NCBI GenBank assembly: GCA_017395085.1
Contig: JAFPWF010000003.1
Span: forward strand, 1 to 64,000
Source: Oscillospiraceae bacterium
GTDB lineage: Bacteria; Bacillota; Clostridia; Oscillospirales; Oscillospiraceae
DNA length: 64,000 bases
Reading direction: 5' to 3'
A model generated the notes under the pieces. The model did no database searches and was not told the origin of the DNA. It saw nothing but the letters and a program-made list of their open reading frames with translations. Shown here one piece after another: positions 32,810-42,023 of the stretch. A program made the position numbers and the translations under genes. Within the stretch, counting starts at the first letter, position 1; every line of letters starts with the position of its first letter.

Positions 32810-33181
32810 ATGAGTGAAAAAATCACTGCCATGATCGAAGAGATCAAAGGCCTTTCCGTCCTGGAGCTCGCTGAGCTCGTACACGCCCTGGAAGACACCT
32901 TCGGTGTTTCCGCTGCTGCTGTCGCCGCTCCCGCTGCCGGTGCCGCTGCCGGCCCGGTTGTCGAAGAGAAGACCGAGTTTGACGTTGTTATGACCAGCTT
33001 CGGTGCTGAGAAGATCAAGGTCATCAAGGAAGTCCGCGGCATTACCGGTCTCGGCCTCGCCGATGCCAAAGCCCTGGTCGAAGGCATTCCCGCCAAGATC
33101 AAGGAAGCCGTTTCCAAGGAAGATGCCGAAGCCCTCAAGGCTCAGCTCGAGGCTGTCGGCGCCACTGTCGAACTCAAGTAA
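32810..33181 (+). CDS. rplL: Ribosomal protein L7/L12
   Basis: The 123-residue stalk protein recruits translation factors. It has the N-terminal dimerisation helix pair ([20 protein letters not shown]), an Ala/Pro-rich hinge (about 38-53) and the C-terminal domain with [25 protein letters not shown] lies 8 bases before ATG 32810. In most Clostridia rpoB follows; here a hairpin and an unrelated promoter follow instead. Confidence 0.98.
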   Translation: MSEKITAMIEEIKGLSVLELAELVHALEDTFGVSAAAVAAPAAGAAAGPVVEEKTEFDVVMTSFGAEKIKVIKEVRGITGLGLADAKALVEGIPAKIKEAVSKEDAEALKAQLEAVGATVELK

Positions 33182-33213
33182 GAGCGCTCTGTCGCGAGTG
33201 TTTCGAAACTTCG

Positions 33214-33246
33214 AAACGGCACGGCCCCGTTCGGCCCGTGCCGTTT
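33214..33246 (+). terminator. Terminator after rplL
   Basis: AAACGGCACGG and CCGTGCCGTTT form an 11-bp stem; the T tail is short (TTT). Confidence 0.75.
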
Positions 33247-33284
33247 CCGGCAAAGCCCGTACGGCCTTCCCAGATCGCTCCCGG

Positions 33285-33313
33285 TTGACAAGTTTTTTCC
33301 CTTCGATTATAAT
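33285..33313 (+). promoter_or_regulatory. Consensus promoter of yceD-rpmF
   Basis: TTGACA (33285-33290), a 17-base spacer and TATAAT (33308-33313) are a perfect sigma-A promoter, 35 bases before the start codon. Confidence 0.9.
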
Positions 33314-33348
33314 ATTTCAGTCACTGCGCAGAAAGGGGTGCCTGTACG

Positions 33349-33840
33349 ATGCTGCTTGATCTGCGAGAACTGATTGCGAACCCTGTCGTCCGCAAGCCCT
33401 TCCGGTTGGAGTTGGAAGAAGACCGGCTGGATTTCCCTGCGGTGAAGGCGTACCTCGATCCGCCCCTGGCGGAAGGCATCATCACCAATGAAGCCGGCAT
33501 CCTGCACTTGCGCGGCACGATTACAGCTGACATGCTGTGCATCTGTGACCGCTGCGGGCAGGAGTTTGAGAGCACGAAGGAAACGGCAGTGGACGTGGTT
33601 CTGGTCGGAGAGGAAGAAGACCACGACAACCCCGGCGTTTTCCCGCTTCAGGGAACGGAAGTGGATGCACAGGATGTGCTGACCACCTGTTTCATTCTGG
33701 ACATGGAAACCCGCTTTCTGTGCCGGGAAGACTGCAAAGGGCTTTGTGCCCGCTGCGGCAGGAACCTGAATCTCGGTCCCTGCGGCTGCGGGAAAGAAAT
33801 CGATCCAAGATTTGCTGTACTGGAGCAGCTTTTGGATTAA
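33349..33840 (+). CDS. yceD: YceD/DUF177 family protein
   Basis: The 163-residue protein has the DUF177 core with GTITADMLCICDRCGQEF and a second Cys group near the C-terminus (CREDCKGLCARCGRNLNLGPCGCG), suggesting bound zinc. The family is linked to 23S rRNA accumulation or 50S assembly in plants and E. coli, and the gene is nearly always just before rpmF, as here. It starts with AGAAAGGGG upstream of ATG 33349. Confidence 0.92.
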   Translation: MLLDLRELIANPVVRKPFRLELEEDRLDFPAVKAYLDPPLAEGIITNEAGILHLRGTITADMLCICDRCGQEFESTKETAVDVVLVGEEEDHDNPGVFPLQGTEVDAQDVLTTCFILDMETRFLCREDCKGLCARCGRNLNLGPCGCGKEIDPRFAVLEQLLD

Positions 33841-33894
33841 ATGAAGATGAGATTGAGCTGCTCAGAACAGCTGTAATCAGGAGGTGTCTATACT

Positions 33895-34083
33895 ATGGCG
33901 GTCCCAAAAGGAAAAGTATCCAGACAGAGACGCGATAAACGTCGCTCTTCGGTATGGAAGCTCACCGCTCCCCAGCTGGTTGCATGCCCCAACTGCGGCG
34001 AGCTGGTAATGCCTCACCGCGCTTGCCCGGCCTGCGGACAGTATAATGGCCGTACGGTCATCAATGTGGAAGAGAGCAAGTAA
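33895..34083 (+). CDS. rpmF: Ribosomal protein L32
   Basis: The 62-residue protein starts MAVPKGKVSRQRRDKRRS, the invariant L32 N-terminus, and has a zinc ribbon with CPNC and CPAC, so it is the zinc-binding (C+) form. AGGAGGTG precedes the start. It is co-transcribed with yceD. Confidence 0.97.
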   Translation: MAVPKGKVSRQRRDKRRSSVWKLTAPQLVACPNCGELVMPHRACPACGQYNGRTVINVEESK

Positions 34084-34092
34084 GAACATTCT

Positions 34093-34127
34093 GAGGAGGA
34101 GGGCTTAGCCTTTCCTCCTCTGTTTTT
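34093..34127 (+). terminator. Terminator after rpmF
   Basis: GAGGAGGA-GGC and GCC-T-TCCTCCTC form a long stem followed by TGTTTTTT. The next start codon is only 12 bases after the T run, so readthrough or an internal promoter must feed the following genes. Confidence 0.85.
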
Positions 34128-34138
34128 TGAGAAGGATC

Positions 34139-35503
34139 ATGGAAAACGTCATCCGCGCCATTGACCCCGGCAGCCCCCTTGAGCGCCGCGTCCATCCGGG
34201 CGACCGGCTTTTGTCCGTCAACGGAAAGCCGATCCGGGATGTGCTGGACTACAAATTCTATGCCTATGACCGGGACCTGCGCCTTGTGCTGGCGCGTCCG
34301 GACGGGAGTGAATACCGCCTGCATATCCGGAAAGCCGAGGGCGGCGACCTCGGGCTGGACTTTGAGAGCTATCTGATGGACCGGCCGCGCTCCTGCGCGA
34401 ACCACTGCGTCTTCTGCTTCATCGACCAGCTGCCGAAAGGGATGCGCCCGACCATGTACTTTAAGGATGATGACGCCCGGCTGAGTTTTCTGCTCGGGAA
34501 CTATATTACGCTTACAAATCTCTCCGAACGTGAGATTCAGCGCGTGATCGACCTGCACGTCAGCCCCGTGAACGTTTCGGTGCACGCCATGAATCCGGAA
34601 CTTCGCGTGAAGATGCTGCGCAATCCGTCCGCCGGAGAGAGTCTCGGGATCATGCGGCGCTTCGCCGATGCGGGCATCGTCATGAACTGCCAGATTGTCT
34701 GCTGCCCCGGCCTGAACGACGGGGAAGAGCTGGACCGCAGTATGCGGGAACTCGCTGCGCTGCACCCGGCGGTGCACAGCGTTTCGGTGGTCCCGGTAGG
34801 TCTGACGCGTTACCGTGAGGGGCTCTATCCGCTTACTGCCTTTACGCCGGAGCATGCGGCAGAAACGCTCGACCAGGTCACTGCATTCGGTGACCACTGT
34901 CTGGAGCAGTACGGCACCCGCATCTTCTGGTGCGGAGACGAACTGTATCTGAAGGCAGGGCGGGAACTGCCGCCGGATGAGTTTTATGAAGAATACACCC
35001 AGTTGGAAAACGGTATCGGCATGCTGCGCCTGCTGGAGACCGAATTCCGGTCCGCACTGCGGCTTTCCGAAGATCCCGGTCCGCAGCACTGCAGCATCGC
35101 CACCGGCGCTGCCGCTGCGCTCTGGCTGCAGATGCTTGCAGATCTTGCCGTTGCCCGGTATCCGCAGCTTAAAATTGACGTCTATCCCATCCAAAACGAT
35201 TTTTTCGGCCACAGCATTACCGTGGCGGGCCTCGTGACCGGCGGCGATCTGATCCGCCAGCTGCACGGGAAGGATCTGGGTGACCGGCTTCTGATTTCAC
35301 AGAACATGCTGCGCCGCGAGGAGCGGGATTTTCTGGATGATGTCACGCTGGAAGACGCCAGGGAAGCGCTGCAGGTTCCCGTTTTCCCGACGGAAACCGA
35401 CGGTTTTGCGCTCTGGGACGCCATCTGCGGCGTTCTGCCTGAAGCCGCAACCGCGGCTAAAGATTCCGGTTCGTCTTCTGACGGTTTTTATCGCTATAAC
35501 TGA
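34139..35503 (+). CDS. PDZ/radical-SAM DUF512 protein
   Basis: The protein of about 454 residues begins with a PDZ-like domain (VIRAIDPGSPLERRVHPGDRL, 4-24) and has the iron-sulfur Cys cluster CANHCVFCFIDQLPKGMR (about 87-104), followed by a TIM-barrel-like region and the C-terminal DUF512 domain. Its biochemical activity is unknown. Radical SAM chemistry is inferred from CxxxCxxC. It is commonly found next to der, as here. GAGAAGG precedes ATG 34139. Confidence 0.92.
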   Translation: MENVIRAIDPGSPLERRVHPGDRLLSVNGKPIRDVLDYKFYAYDRDLRLVLARPDGSEYRLHIRKAEGGDLGLDFESYLMDRPRSCANHCVFCFIDQLPKGMRPTMYFKDDDARLSFLLGNYITLTNLSEREIQRVIDLHVSPVNVSVHAMNPELRVKMLRNPSAGESLGIMRRFADAGIVMNCQIVCCPGLNDGEELDRSMRELAALHPAVHSVSVVPVGLTRYREGLYPLTAFTPEHAAETLDQVTAFGDHCLEQYGTRIFWCGDELYLKAGRELPPDEFYEEYTQLENGIGMLRLLETEFRSALRLSEDPGPQHCSIATGAAAALWLQMLADLAVARYPQLKIDVYPIQNDFFGHSITVAGLVTGGDLIRQLHGKDLGDRLLISQNMLRREERDFLDDVTLEDAREALQVPVFPTETDGFALWDAICGVLPEAATAAKDSGSSSDGFYRYN

Positions 35504-35554
35504 GCCGGAATAGCGTTCTGTTGTTTTAATCTGATTCTAAACAGGGAGGAAGCC

Positions 35555-36880
35555 ATGTCAAGACCGCTTGTCGCCATTGTCGGGCGACCGAATGTCGGAA
35601 AATCCATGCTGTTCAACAAGCTGGTCGGACAGCGGCTGTCCATTGTCGAAGACACTCCAGGCGTCACACGGGACCGTCTCTACGCCTCCTGTGAGTGGCG
35701 CGGCCGCAGCTTTGACCTGGTGGACACCGGAGGGATCGAACCCTCCACCGACAGTGAAATCCTGCTCTTTATGCGTGAGCAGGCACAAATCGCGATTGAC
35801 GCCGCCACCGTCATTGTCCTGGTCACGGATATCCGGACCGGCGTGACCGCCGCGGACGAAGATGTCGCCACCATGCTGCTGCGCTCCAAAAAGCCCGTCG
35901 TGCTCGCGGTGAACAAAGCCGACTCGACCGGCCCGGAAGACCCAACCCTGTATGAGTTTTACTCTCTGGGGCTCGGCGACCCGATTGCGGTCTCCGCGGT
36001 ACACGGCCACGGAACCGGAGACCTGCTGGACGCCTGTATGGAATACTTCCCGGAAGATGGTGAGGATGAAGAATTCGACGAATCCATTCGCGTTGCCGTC
36101 ATCGGCAAGCCGAATGTCGGGAAGTCTTCGCTCATCAACTGCATTCTCGGTGAAAAGCGCGTCATCGTCAGCGATGTTGCCGGCACCACCCGCGATGCCG
36201 TGGACACGCCTTTTGAAAACAGTTTCGGGAAATACGTATTCATCGATACCGCGGGGATCCGCCGCAAATCGCGCGTGGAAGAGCGGGTCGAAAAATTCTC
36301 GGTCATGCGGGCGCAGCTTGCCATTGAACGCGCCGATGTCTGCCTGATTCTGATTGACGGCCGTGAGGGTGTCACCGAGCAGGATACCAAAATTGCCGGC
36401 ATGGCGCATGAAGCCGGAAAAGCCAGCGTCATCGTGGTGAACAAGTGGGACCTGGTGGAAAAGGAAACCGGCACGCTGGAAAAGATGCGCAAAGACGTCC
36501 AGCGTGATTTGAGCTTCATGACCTATGCGCCGATCCTGTTTATTTCTGCCGTGACCGGCCAGCGCGTCGACCGTCTGTTTGAGCTCATCAATCAGGTCAA
36601 CGCCTGCAGCCGCATGCGCATTACCACCGGCATGCTGAACAGCGTTCTCGCGGACGCGCAGCTCCGGGTGCAGCCGCCTACCGACAAGGGACGCCGCCTG
36701 AAGATCTACTACATGACTCAGACCGGCATTCAGCCGCCCTGTTTTGTGATCTTCTGCAACTCCCGCGAGTTGTTCCATTTTTCATATCAGCGCTATATTG
36801 AAAACCAGATTCGTTCGGTTTTCGGGCTCGAGGGAACTCCGATTCGCCTGATTATCCGGCAGAAGGGAGAACAGGAATGA
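35555..36880 (+). CDS. der: Ribosome assembly GTPase Der (EngA)
   Basis: Der is the double GTPase needed for 50S maturation. The 441-residue protein has two G domains in tandem (G1 motifs GRPNVGKS at 10-17 and GKPNVGKS at about 184-191, with DTAG/DTGG switch II and NKAD/NKWD) and a C-terminal KH-like domain. AGGGAGGAAG precedes the ATG. Its stop overlaps the next gene's ATG by 4 bases. Confidence 0.97.
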   Translation: MSRPLVAIVGRPNVGKSMLFNKLVGQRLSIVEDTPGVTRDRLYASCEWRGRSFDLVDTGGIEPSTDSEILLFMREQAQIAIDAATVIVLVTDIRTGVTAADEDVATMLLRSKKPVVLAVNKADSTGPEDPTLYEFYSLGLGDPIAVSAVHGHGTGDLLDACMEYFPEDGEDEEFDESIRVAVIGKPNVGKSSLINCILGEKRVIVSDVAGTTRDAVDTPFENSFGKYVFIDTAGIRRKSRVEERVEKFSVMRAQLAIERADVCLILIDGREGVTEQDTKIAGMAHEAGKASVIVVNKWDLVEKETGTLEKMRKDVQRDLSFMTYAPILFISAVTGQRVDRLFELINQVNACSRMRITTGMLNSVLADAQLRVQPPTDKGRRLKIYYMTQTGIQPPCFVIFCNSRELFHFSYQRYIENQIRSVFGLEGTPIRLIIRQKGEQE

Positions 36881-37527
36881 TCGGTTACTGGGTCCTGCTG
36901 CTGATCACCGCGTTTATTGCGTACTGCATCGGCAGCATCAGCACGCTGTCCATCGCTTCGGTGTTTGTGTTTCACCGCGATCTGCACCGCATCGGCAAAA
37001 AGCGCATGTTCGTTTCGAATTTCCGGCGCCTGTACGGCTATAAGGGATTTGCAAAGCTGATCCTGGTGGAACTTCTGCGCGACTTTATCCCGGTACTGAT
37101 CGGCGGTATTCTCCTCAGCATCAAGGGCCATGCCGACGTCGGGCGGGCTTTCGCAGGCTTCTGCCTGGTGCTTGGCCGTTTGTTCCCGGTCTTCAACAAC
37201 TTCCGCGGCAGCCATGCCAGCGTGTGCCTTGCTGTCACCATGTTCTGCGCGAACACTTCGCTCGGTATCGTCACCGGGCTTCTGGTCCTTGTTCTCACCT
37301 GGCTGACGCGCTATCTGTCGCTGGGCGCCATCGCAGGCGCGCTGGGCGCCATTCTGGTATGCGTGCTGGTGGTGGACGGTACCCTGCTCCGCATTCTGCT
37401 GATTCTGACCGCTTCCATCGTCCTGGTGAAAAATCTCCCGGCCATTCGCCGTATTTCGCGCAAAACTGAGATGCGGATGAGCCTGGAGGAAGATATCAGT
37501 TACAAGTTTGACGAAACCTTTCAGTGA
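36877..37527 (+). CDS. PlsY-like membrane protein with altered active-site motifs
   Basis: The 216-residue protein has about five transmembrane helices and the size and position (after der) of PlsY, the acyl-phosphate:glycerol-3-phosphate acyltransferase of phospholipid synthesis. The first motif YCIGSIS fits PlsY. The usual GSGNxGATNxxR reads KRMFVSNFRRLYG here (about 42-54), and the usual GHxxPvFxxFkGGKgvAT reads GRLFPVFNNFRGSHASVC (100-117). Loss of the catalytic His and of the GGK loop suggests that it is not a normal acyltransferase. A canonical plsY may exist elsewhere. It overlaps der. Confidence 0.7.
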   Translation: MIGYWVLLLITAFIAYCIGSISTLSIASVFVFHRDLHRIGKKRMFVSNFRRLYGYKGFAKLILVELLRDFIPVLIGGILLSIKGHADVGRAFAGFCLVLGRLFPVFNNFRGSHASVCLAVTMFCANTSLGIVTGLLVLVLTWLTRYLSLGAIAGALGAILVCVLVVDGTLLRILLILTASIVLVKNLPAIRRISRKTEMRMSLEEDISYKFDETFQ

Positions 37528-37559
37528 CCGCCGTCCGGCGGAGGATTAGTCTCTTTACC

Positions 37560-38396
37560 ATGAAGAAAATGCTGTCTTCCAAAAAAGAAGTCCTCATTGC
37601 GTTTGCGCTGATTGCTGTAACCGTCGGTTCCGGGCTCCTGATGCAGGTTCTGCTGCAAATCCGCGAGATGCGAGCCTCCCAGCGCGAGGCAGCGGCGGTC
37701 GTCAGCATGGCATTGGATGAGATTCACAGTGCGTTTCAGGAGGTCCGCGATGTGCAGGACGCCGCAGCGACCCGTATGGCCGCTCTGCCGCAGCGGAAAC
37801 AGGACCGGCTGGAGGATCTTCAGCTGGACCTGCTGATGATCGTAAGCGCCGATTCCCCGCTGCCGGAGGGCTATGTGCCGGAGCTGGACACTGTGGTAGG
37901 CGACTACGTGATGGATGTGCGCTGTGCCTCAGTCTGCTGGCAGATGATGCAGGATTGCCGAAACTCCGGGCACGGTCTGCCAATGATCTGCTCGGCCTAC
38001 CGGACACAGGAATACCAGCAGTTTCTCTTTGACAACAAGGTTTACGACGTCCTGTGGGAGGAAACCAACGATCGGGATAAAGCCCGGGAGCTTGCAGCCC
38101 GGGTGGTTGCGCTCCCCGGTACCAGTGAGCATCAGAGTGGCCTTGCCGCGGATATCATGGACGAGGTGTACCCTTATCTGAATGAATGGCAGGAGCACAC
38201 TGACGCGCAGAAATGGCTGATGGAGCACTGTACCGAATACGGCTTCATTCTGCGTTATCCGCCCGGAACCAGCGAAATCACCGGAATCATCTATGAACCC
38301 TGGCATTACCGCTACGTGGGTGAGAAATTCGCGAAAGAAATCGCGAATCGCGGGATCACTTTGGAAGAATACGCTGCCTGGCGCCGCGGACGGTAA
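37560..38396 (+). CDS. D-alanyl-D-alanine carboxypeptidase, VanY type
   Basis: The 278-residue protein has an N-terminal membrane anchor (about 10-28) and a peptidase M15 domain: SAYRTQEYQQFLF, the zinc/substrate motif GTSEHQSGLAADI and the catalytic EPWHYRYVG near the C-terminus. It trims the terminal D-Ala of peptidoglycan stem peptides outside the cell. A GTG at 37524 would extend the frame, but ATG 37560 begins the anchor directly. A vancomycin-resistance role is not implied; no van genes are near. Confidence 0.9.
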   Translation: MKKMLSSKKEVLIAFALIAVTVGSGLLMQVLLQIREMRASQREAAAVVSMALDEIHSAFQEVRDVQDAAATRMAALPQRKQDRLEDLQLDLLMIVSADSPLPEGYVPELDTVVGDYVMDVRCASVCWQMMQDCRNSGHGLPMICSAYRTQEYQQFLFDNKVYDVLWEETNDRDKARELAARVVALPGTSEHQSGLAADIMDEVYPYLNEWQEHTDAQKWLMEHCTEYGFILRYPPGTSEITGIIYEPWHYRYVGEKFAKEIANRGITLEEYAAWRRGR

Positions 38397-38421
38397 TCTG
38401 GAGAAAAGAACTGAAGATGAA

Positions 38422-38464
38422 AAGCAGCAGGAGCTGTCTCTTTCTGAGACAGCTCCTGCTGCTT
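38422..38464. terminator. Bidirectional terminator between VanY and acpP
   Basis: A perfect 19-bp stem (38422-38440 with 38446-38464, core GGAGCTGTCTC) with a 5-base loop is flanked by GCTTTT on the plus strand and CTTTTC on the minus strand. Confidence 0.92.
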
Positions 38465-38533
38465 GCTTTTGTAATCGCTTTTCTCCGCGTACCGGAGTAG
38501 ATGTCACATTCCGGTGCACGAACAAACCTGTTT

Positions 38534-38761
38534 TCAGTGAAGGTTCTCGAGGTATTCCACGATACGGCCGACCGTGTACAGCTGGGCCGCATCTTCATCG
38601 GAGATGGCAATGCCGAATTCGTCTTCCAGAGACATGATCAGTTCCACGACGTCCAGGGAATCTGCGCCGAGATCGTCGATGAGGTTGGTGTCCATGGTGA
38701 TGCTTTCAGGATCCATCTCAAACTGCTGGGCAAGTGCCTCTCTGATTTTTTCAAAATACAT
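38534..38761 (-). CDS. acpP: Acyl carrier protein
   Basis: The 75-residue acidic protein has [20 protein letters not shown] with the Ser that takes 4'-phosphopantetheine. It carries growing acyl chains in fatty acid synthesis. GGAGGAAATGAAGAC precedes the start. It is not beside fab or rnc genes, the more usual place, but follows khpB on the same strand. Confidence 0.96.
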   Translation of the reverse strand: MYFEKIREALAQQFEMDPESITMDTNLIDDLGADSLDVVELIMSLEDEFGIAISDEDAAQLYTVGRIVEYLENLH

Positions 38762-38821
38762 GTCTTCATTTCCTCCGGTCTGTCATTAGTGAATCGCTCA
38801 GGGTATGAATGCCAGTATAAT

Positions 38822-39619
38822 TCAGGCCCATTCCCGGGTCTGGCGCTTGTGGGACTTGGTTTCTTCGCCGCGAACATAGCTGACGATCACCCGGCGGTTC
38901 GGTTCGGTTCCGGATGAGGCGGTCGTCACGCCTTCGTAATTCTGCAATGCGGTATGAATGACGTGACGCTCATAGGAGTTCATCGGCTCCAGAGCCATGC
39001 TGCGTTTGTATTTGATGGCCTTTTCCGCCATCTTCTCTGCCAGGTGAACCAGCGATTCCTCGCGCTTGGCGCGATAGTTTTCGGCGTCCACACTGATGCG
39101 CATATGCTTCTCATTGCCGCGGTTGACGGCATAATTGGTGAGATGCTGGATGGCGTCAAGAGTTTCACCGCGGCGTCCGATCACGGCGCCCATTCCGGGG
39201 CCGGAGAGGTCTGCCAGAATGCCGCCGGCCTCACGCTCGCTGAGTTCAATATCGGCCTCAACGCCCATATGCTCAAGCAGGCCGGTCAGGAAGTTTCGTA
39301 CGGCGGCATATTCCGCCGGTTCATCCGCCGGGGCGGCCGTTTTGGCTTCCGCTTTTTCCGGCTGTGCCGCAGGAAGCACGGTTTCAACGGCTTCCGGTTC
39401 TGCTTCCGCTTCGGCAGCCGGAAACTCTTCGGCTTCGGGCTCATCGCTCTCCCAGCTGACGCGGATCTTTGCGGGTACTGCGCCGATTCCGAGGAAGCCC
39501 GCCTTGGCACGCTCGATAATCTCAACGGAAACGTCATCCCGCTCGACGCCAAGTTCCTCCAACGCTGCCGCAACGGCTTCGTCTTCGGTCTTGCCGGTTT
39601 TTTCCAAGTATTTGATCAT
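38822..39619 (-). CDS. khpB: RNA-binding protein KhpB (Jag/SpoIIIJ-associated)
   Basis: The 265-residue protein has an N-terminal Jag-N domain (MIKYLEKTGKTEDEAVAAAL), an acidic Ala/Glu-rich linker (about 62-100), a KH domain with GAVIGRRGETLDAIQ and a C-terminal R3H domain (MNSYERHVIHTALQNYEGV). It works with KhpA on mRNAs and affects cell elongation. It lies directly after yidC, the standard order. Confidence 0.95.
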   Translation of the reverse strand: MIKYLEKTGKTEDEAVAAALEELGVERDDVSVEIIERAKAGFLGIGAVPAKIRVSWESDEPEAEEFPAAEAEAEPEAVETVLPAAQPEKAEAKTAAPADEPAEYAAVRNFLTGLLEHMGVEADIELSEREAGGILADLSGPGMGAVIGRRGETLDAIQHLTNYAVNRGNEKHMRISVDAENYRAKREESLVHLAEKMAEKAIKYKRSMALEPMNSYERHVIHTALQNYEGVTTASSGTEPNRRVIVSYVRGEETKSHKRQTREWA

Positions 39620-39657
39620 GCGTTTACTCCGTTTTCATTTTCAGGCCAGGCTGCCGT

Positions 39658-41016
39658 TCATTCTTCCGCAGATTCCGCCGCTGCTTCCACAGCCGCTTCC
39701 GCAGTCTCAACCGCTTCGTTCACGGTTTCCGCAGCCAGTTCGGTTTCTTCCACCGTCTCGTCGATGGAAGCGCCGTCTTCAGAGGCAAGCGCTGCCGCCG
39801 CCGTTGCTTCTTCGGCATTCTCCGGATTGGTAAAGCGATCCGGCACATAGGCGCGACCGCGGGCATAGCGGCGGTTTCCGACCTGGGAAGCCGGTTTCTC
39901 AGCTTCCTTTACGCCGAGACGTTCCCGGCGCTCGGCCCGTTCAGCCCGTTCCAAAGCAGCCTTGCGCTCATCACTCTTCTGCTTTTCATTTGCCTGGATC
40001 TTCTTTTTGCTGGTGTTTACATTTTTCTCTGTCTTGCCTTCCGCGCGCAGACGTTCGGTTTCCTCATGCTGCCGTTCAATTTCCCACTCGCGGGCATCCC
40101 GGGCTGCTTTCCGTTCGGCATCCTCTATGTCGAGCTGCTTCTTAAACACCTTTGTCAGGATGTAGTCGCGCGCGATACCGAATACGGAGTTTGCAATCCA
40201 GTAAATACCCATCGCCGCAGGCATGATAAAGCAGATCCAGACGCTCATCAGCGGCATCATCATGTTCATGCTCTTCGTGGTGGCGGCAGCCTGTGAATCC
40301 TGTGCCATCTGTGGGTTGGTGGCCGTGCTGATCTTCATCGACAGCCAGGAAAGAAGGGCCGAGATGAAGGGAATCAGGAACAGGCCGAGGGCCGGCAGCC
40401 AGACGTGGACGTCGCTCCAGTCGGTGTTGGCAAAGAAATTCCACCGCGGCTGGTCGCCCAGGTTCAGGCCCAGGAAAGAAAAGTCGATGTTGAGAAAGTG
40501 GGGGTCGATTTTTCCGGCAAGGCCGGACTGCACAAGATCCCAGTTCTCATGGGCAAGCTTGGTCAGCTTGATTTCGGCATAGGCGTCGGCACGCTCCGGA
40601 ATGGTGTAGAGGCCCTTTTCCACAAAGAAATTCTGCAGCGTGGTGACAAAATCGTCCGCCACGAACATCATGCGGGTCATGGGCATGCGGATGACGCTGT
40701 ACAGCGCGATCAGAATCGGGAACGGGATCAGAGACCACAGGCAGCCGGACATGGGGTTCACGCCCTCTTCCCGGTACAGCTTCTGCATTTCGGCATTCAG
40801 CTTCTGCTGATTCCCTTCGTGGCGACGCTGCAGTTCCTGGATCTTCGGCTGCAGGCGGGTGGAACGCATCATGCTTTTTTTGCTCTTGGCCATAAACGGA
40901 GCCAGGACCAGGTTGACCGCCAGTGCAAAGAGAATAATGGCCCAGCCATAGCTTCCGGTCAGGTTATATAACCAGATCATCAGCCATGCAAAGGGTTTCG
41001 TGATAGTCTTCCACAT
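39658..41016 (-). CDS. yidC: Membrane insertase YidC/Oxa1
   Basis: YidC inserts proteins into the membrane, alone or with SecYEG. The 452-residue protein has five helices in the Gram-positive pattern, with the cytoplasmic hairpin MMRSTRLQPKIQELQRRH and NPMSGCLWSLIPFPILIALY following the second segment. The C-terminal 150 residues form a long charged tail, first basic and then acidic and Ala/Glu-rich (EEATAAAALASEDG), longer than in Bacillus. A basic tail is thought to bind ribosomes. It lies between yidD and khpB. Confidence 0.95.
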   Translation of the reverse strand: MWKTITKPFAWLMIWLYNLTGSYGWAIILFALAVNLVLAPFMAKSKKSMMRSTRLQPKIQELQRRHEGNQQKLNAEMQKLYREEGVNPMSGCLWSLIPFPILIALYSVIRMPMTRMMFVADDFVTTLQNFFVEKGLYTIPERADAYAEIKLTKLAHENWDLVQSGLAGKIDPHFLNIDFSFLGLNLGDQPRWNFFANTDWSDVHVWLPALGLFLIPFISALLSWLSMKISTATNPQMAQDSQAAATTKSMNMMMPLMSVWICFIMPAAMGIYWIANSVFGIARDYILTKVFKKQLDIEDAERKAARDAREWEIERQHEETERLRAEGKTEKNVNTSKKKIQANEKQKSDERKAALERAERAERRERLGVKEAEKPASQVGNRRYARGRAYVPDRFTNPENAEEATAAAALASEDGASIDETVEETELAAETVNEAVETAEAAVEAAAESAEE

Positions 41017-41046
41017 GGTTATTTCCTCAAATCTTCTCCGGCACCA

Positions 41047-41265
41047 TCAGGGAACCGGATCGTAGTAGCCGTGCTCTCCGTGATAAAACGGATGGCACCT
41101 CAGAATACGTTTGAGAGCGAGCCAGCCGCCCTTCCATGCACCGTATTTTTCGACCGCTTCCAGCGCATACTGGGAACAGGTCGGGATATACCGGCAGCAG
41201 GGGGGGCGGGACGGGGAAATGTACTTTCGATAAAAGCGAATCAACGCCAGAAGAACGCTCTTCAT
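41047..41265 (-). CDS. yidD: Membrane insertion efficiency factor YidD
   Basis: The 72-residue protein contains [37 protein letters not shown] and [10 protein letters not shown], which are diagnostic for YidD. It overlaps the rnpA stop by 4 bases, so the two are coupled, and yidC follows. Confidence 0.96.
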   Translation of the reverse strand: MKSVLLALIRFYRKYISPSRPPCCRYIPTCSQYALEAVEKYGAWKGGWLALKRILRCHPFYHGEHGYYDPVP

Positions 41266-41612
41266 TCTGCACCGTCCTTCTTCAGAAGCTGCAGCTGCTC
41301 AAAGCAGTGCAGAACATCAGCTTCCAGTTTCTGATACTCGGCATTAACCGCCCTGGACCGCGCAACCAGAATCAGGTCGTATCCCTGTTTTGTATGCTCC
41401 GCATTCAGGCGGGCAATCTCCCGCAGACGGCGGCGAACCCGGTTGCGGGTTACGGCGTTGCCGAGCTTTTTGGATACCGTGAACCCCATTCTGTTTCCAT
41501 CCTGCCGGTTCTTCCGGCAGTAGACCACAACGCGGGGGCTGACGGCGCTTTTTCCGCGGGCATACACACGGCGGAAATCGCTGTTCTGTTTCAGGCTGGT
41601 TTCGGGATTCAT
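41262..41612 (-). CDS. rnpA: Ribonuclease P protein component
   Basis: The 116-residue basic protein helps the RNase P RNA cut tRNA 5' leaders. It has [17 protein letters not shown] and the RNR motif [14 protein letters not shown]. The start is ATG 41612, with GAAGGGAGAG upstream; a longer frame reaches 41636 but lacks a site. It stands between rpmH and yidD. Confidence 0.95.
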   Translation of the reverse strand: MNPETSLKQNSDFRRVYARGKSAVSPRVVVYCRKNRQDGNRMGFTVSKKLGNAVTRNRVRRRLREIARLNAEHTKQGYDLILVARSRAVNAEYQKLEADVLHCFEQLQLLKKDGAE

Positions 41613-41711
41613 GACGGACTCTCCCTTCAGGCACAACTGCCGAAAGGGCGGATTACGCCGCCCTGAAAAACATGTTCTGACGCCGCATTCCCGCTCTCAT
41701 CCTGACGGAAA

Positions 41712-41846
41712 TCAGGCGCTGAGTTTTGCTCTGCCTTTTGCTCTGCGGCGAGCAAGAACCTTGCGGCCGTTGGCAGTGCGCATTCTTTTGAGGAACCCGT
41801 GTTCCTTGCTGCGCTGGCGTTTCTTGGGCTGATAGGTACGAAGCAT
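41712..41846 (-). CDS. rpmH: Ribosomal protein L34
   Basis: The 44-residue basic protein starts [20 protein letters not shown] and continues [19 protein letters not shown], the L34 consensus. GAAAGGAG precedes it. It is the first gene of the rpmH-rnpA-yidD-yidC-khpB operon. dnaA, which usually stands divergent from rpmH, is absent here. Confidence 0.98.
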   Translation of the reverse strand: MLRTYQPKKRQRSKEHGFLKRMRTANGRKVLARRRAKGRAKLSA

Positions 41847-41967
41847 GTTTTGCACTCCTTTCAAAATATACTCAACATCATCCGCTGAAGATCTGCGGAG
41901 ATTCCTCCGGCTCAGCGAACAACGCAGTAAACAGATATCCACTCGACGGCAAAGCCGCTGAGTGGTT

Positions 41968-41997
41968 ATTATATCTTAAGCGGCGGGCCTCTGTCAA
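41968..41997 (-). promoter_or_regulatory. Promoter of the rpmH operon
   Basis: On the minus strand TTGACA (41997-41992), an 18-base spacer and TATAAT (41973-41968) lie about 120 bases before rpmH. A hairpin CCACTC..CGGC/GCCG..GAGTGG lies at the start of the leader (41939-41965). Confidence 0.85.
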
Positions 41998-42023
41998 CTA
42001 TAATTCTGCTCGGAAGCCCCGAA

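Noticed and set aside
34061-35266. Minus-strand frame of 401 codons opposite the DUF512 gene
   Set aside because: Shadow of the radical-SAM gene; rich in His/Val/Gln with no domain.
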